Below, piece by piece: positions 23,996-25,442 of a stretch of DNA of 25,442 nt. The notes beneath the pieces are model-generated. The model did no database searches. It was not told the DNA's origin and saw only the letters and a program-made list of their open reading frames with translations. Position 1 is the stretch's first letter. The number at the start of each line of letters is the position of its first letter. Both the position numbers and the translations under genes were made by a program. Source of the DNA: Bacillota bacterium (GTDB taxonomy: Bacteria; Bacillota; Clostridia; Acetivibrionales; DSM-1351); assembly GCA_023395575.1 (NCBI GenBank), contig JAEWZA010000338.1, positions 1 through 25,442 on the forward strand, written 5' to 3'.

Positions 23996-24658
23996 TTAGT
24001 ATTTTATTTCTATATTATAACCTATTATTCCTGCAAAAGCTCCTTTTGAGGCAGGAATGCTCTCTTCATGGGCGATAAGCCATTTGTTTTGCATCCATAG
24101 TAGCTTGTCTTCATTGTTCTTTGGCATTGGTAGCTTGCAAAGTGGTTGGTTTGTTCCTTTGGTTAATATAATTATACTTTTAAAACCGCTGTCAGAAACT
24201 TTACAAGGTGCAAAATGGAGCGTTGTGCTGTACAATTCAATAGCTGTATTAGCAGGAACGTAAAATATCTTGGCTAATGAGCTCGGATATTGATTTTGAT
24301 TTATATCTCTTATATCGCCTAATATCAATACTAGATCGGTAACAGCTACATCGATTTCAGAACACTTATGATATTCTAGTGCATTTAGTTTATTACTATT
24401 CCCATTGCAATATCCAATTTGTATTGGAGAGCCTCCGTAGAAATTATTTGATAGCTCGCTTGAAAGAGAAGTGTCCATTAGCTCGTTGTCACAAGCAACA
24501 TAAGTATTACCAACTTCAGGTATACTTCGGTTTTGCATAATTTTGATACATTCTGAAAAATCATAGCCATGAATAATCTTGCCAAAATTTTTAAAAGAGC
24601 TATCAAATATGCTGTTTATTTCCATTGAAGGGTTTAATTTCATTAAGTCATTTAACAT
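23996..24658 (-). CDS. DUF4867-like, cupin-type putative sugar isomerase
   Basis: A 220-residue soluble protein that I match to the DUF4867 family from memory. It has a cupin-like metal site: H97 and E101 in EYHKCSEIDVAV and H148 in ELYSTTLHFAPC, with VPANTAIELY between. Such Hx3E...H sites occur in cupin aldose-ketose isomerases such as lyxose isomerase. Proteins of this family sit in carbohydrate operons, and my recollection, not verified here, is that some act as sulfoquinovose isomerases. It is the first gene of a minus-strand operon with the ROK repressor. AAGGAGA lies before the ATG. An aldose isomerase that feeds the transketolase or transaldolase steps is the best guess. Confidence 0.75.
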   Translation of the reverse strand: MLNDLMKLNPSMEINSIFDSSFKNFGKIIHGYDFSECIKIMQNRSIPEVGNTYVACDNELMDTSLSSELSNNFYGGSPIQIGYCNGNSNKLNALEYHKCSEIDVAVTDLVLILGDIRDINQNQYPSSLAKIFYVPANTAIELYSTTLHFAPCKVSDSGFKSIIILTKGTNQPLCKLPMPKNNEDKLLWMQNKWLIAHEESIPASKGAFAGIIGYNIEIKY

Positions 24659-24697
24659 ATATATCTCCTTTTTAGTAAAAATGAATTATTACGAAAA

Positions 24698-24725
24698 ATT
24701 CTAAATATGTAATATACCAATTCAA
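24698..24725 (-). promoter_or_regulatory. Putative promoter of the DUF4867-ROK operon
   Basis: On the minus strand TTGAAT (24720-24725), a 16-bp spacer and TAGAAT (24698-24703), about 40 bp ahead of the start codon. Moderate consensus only. Confidence 0.45.
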
Positions 24726-24929
24726 TTATTTGCTTGAATAATGCAAAGTTCAAATTTCGTGCATCTATCGGTCCTTCGGATTTTGAGTGAATCAAGCAAT
24801 AACCATACATTTAATTACTATATGTGTCGCGGATGGTACTGGTAAAATAGAGGTTAGTTTGAAAAATGAAGTTTGCTTTTAGCGCATTCATCGTTCTCTT
24901 CGCATAAACAATAATTAACTCTGGTGTTG

Positions 24930-24985
24930 GAAAACTAAAGTGGTACCCCTATTTATAGAAGTTGGGGATGTTTTCTTGCCTCGCT
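24930..24985 (-). repeat. 80-bp hairpin-like repeat element, copy 2 (inverted)
   Basis: The reverse complement starts CGAGGCAAGAAAACATCCCC, continues AACTTCTATAAATAGGGG and ends in GTACCACTTTAGTTTTC. It aligns with 4139-4194. The inner CCCC/GGGG arms remain complementary although the bases between them differ, and the right-hand inverted end of copy 1 is not evident here. Confidence 0.5.
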
Positions 24986-25442
24986 ATAGTAATAAATTAG
25001 TATGAATGCTATGAAGCTTTAGTCTTTAAAATATATTATGGTTATAGTAATGCTTTTGGATAATTAATTATAAGGATTAATAAAATGTTTTGGAACCATT
25101 AATTTAATATTATGAAGACCTATACTTAGAATATCACATGTAAAATAAACTTTCAATATTGGATGAGATTATATAGAGAATAATCGCGTTTTATTAAAAT
25201 GCTCTGTCAAAATACCAATTAGTGGGAAAATCACAACTAAATTTATCAAAAGACTAAATATATAATTAAAGTATTTAAAAAAATAACTTATACATATAAA
25301 CGTAAAAATTACTTAATATAAATATATATAAAATTATTGTTTTTAATATTTACTTTGTGACAAATATAATATATAATTAAATTCGTGGAGCGGATATTTA
25401 GTAAAAATGTATAGAATTATGTTAAAATATGTCGCATAATAT

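Larger units (their letters stand above)
24659..25442. other. Non-coding right end of the window
   Basis: No credible open reading frame. It contains the promoter of the DUF4867-ROK operon, the inverted copy of the 80-bp repeat and otherwise very AT-rich sequence. A TTGTGA/TATAAT-like pair near 25355-25380 could be a promoter for a gene beyond the edge; the ATG near 25408 is followed by a stop after ten codons. Confidence 0.5.

Noticed and set aside
23799..24263. Two short plus-strand open frames opposite the ROK and DUF4867 genes
   Set aside because: Both are antisense to well-supported genes and show no coding signals of their own.
25385..25442. Start of a gene at the right edge
   Set aside because: The frame from the ATG near 25408 stops after ten codons, and the ribosome binding site-like GTGGAG is too far upstream.

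Overview
The window is AT-rich DNA with strong AGGAGG-type ribosome binding sites, several TTG starts and sigma-A-type promoters. It carries a c-di-AMP (ydaO) riboswitch, a lysine 2,3-aminomutase, split transketolase subunits and a ROK repressor. Together these point to an anaerobic Clostridia-type Firmicute; a Ruminiclostridium-like genome is my guess, not something the sequence proves. I see no rRNA, tRNA, CRISPR array, phage module or intact transposase.

Layout. (1) 1-1307: the N-terminal part of a TetR-family repressor (minus strand, runs off the left edge) and a divergent small GGDEF protein with a ribbon-helix-helix-like tail. (2) 1308-6439: an apparent osmoadaptation block. It has a ydaO-type c-di-AMP riboswitch with a terminator, then a polar amino acid ABC transporter (binding lipoprotein, permease, ATPase), then ablA-ablB, the two enzymes that turn lysine into N-epsilon-acetyl-beta-lysine. 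The binding lipoprotein has its two sequence halves in swapped order, which looks like a natural circular permutation. (3) 6440-13859: metabolic and housekeeping genes, namely a homocysteine methyltransferase/methylene-THF reductase fusion, an AMP-forming acyl-CoA synthetase overlapping an inositol-monophosphatase-family gene, and a membrane-anchored MutS-like ATPase. (4) 13860-14760: a long non-coding gap with two hairpins, ending in a strong promoter flanked by AT-rich palindromes. (5) 14761-22642: a sugar-carbon cluster of Fe-dependent alcohol dehydrogenase, split transketolase (N and C), RpiB-like isomerase, TalC-like transaldolase, FucI-like isomerase, a second unusual transaldolase and an EamA transporter. 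(6) 22733-24658, minus strand: a DUF4867 cupin-like protein and a ROK repressor, probably one operon controlling the cluster. (7) 24659-25442: non-coding.

How the genes may work together. The sugar cluster has isomerases, C2- and C3-transfer enzymes, an aldehyde reductase, a transporter and a repressor, but no sugar kinase. The RpiB-like protein has lost the usual phosphate- and ring-opening residues. This layout resembles kinase-free sulfoglycolysis (sulfo-TK or sulfo-TAL), in which an unphosphorylated 6-substituted ketose is taken apart by transketolase or transaldolase and the leftover aldehyde is reduced and exported. Sulfoquinovose, or another sugar with a blocked C6, is a hypothesis here. 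A plain pentose-phosphate role is the main alternative.

A second genome-scale pattern is a roughly 55-65 bp leader element. It ends in GGCGTGGAGGTTA just before the start codon and sits upstream of three unrelated genes (TetR, acyl-CoA synthetase, EamA), with a fourth decayed copy. A separate 80-bp hairpin-like repeat occurs at 4139-4219 and, inverted, at 24930-24985.
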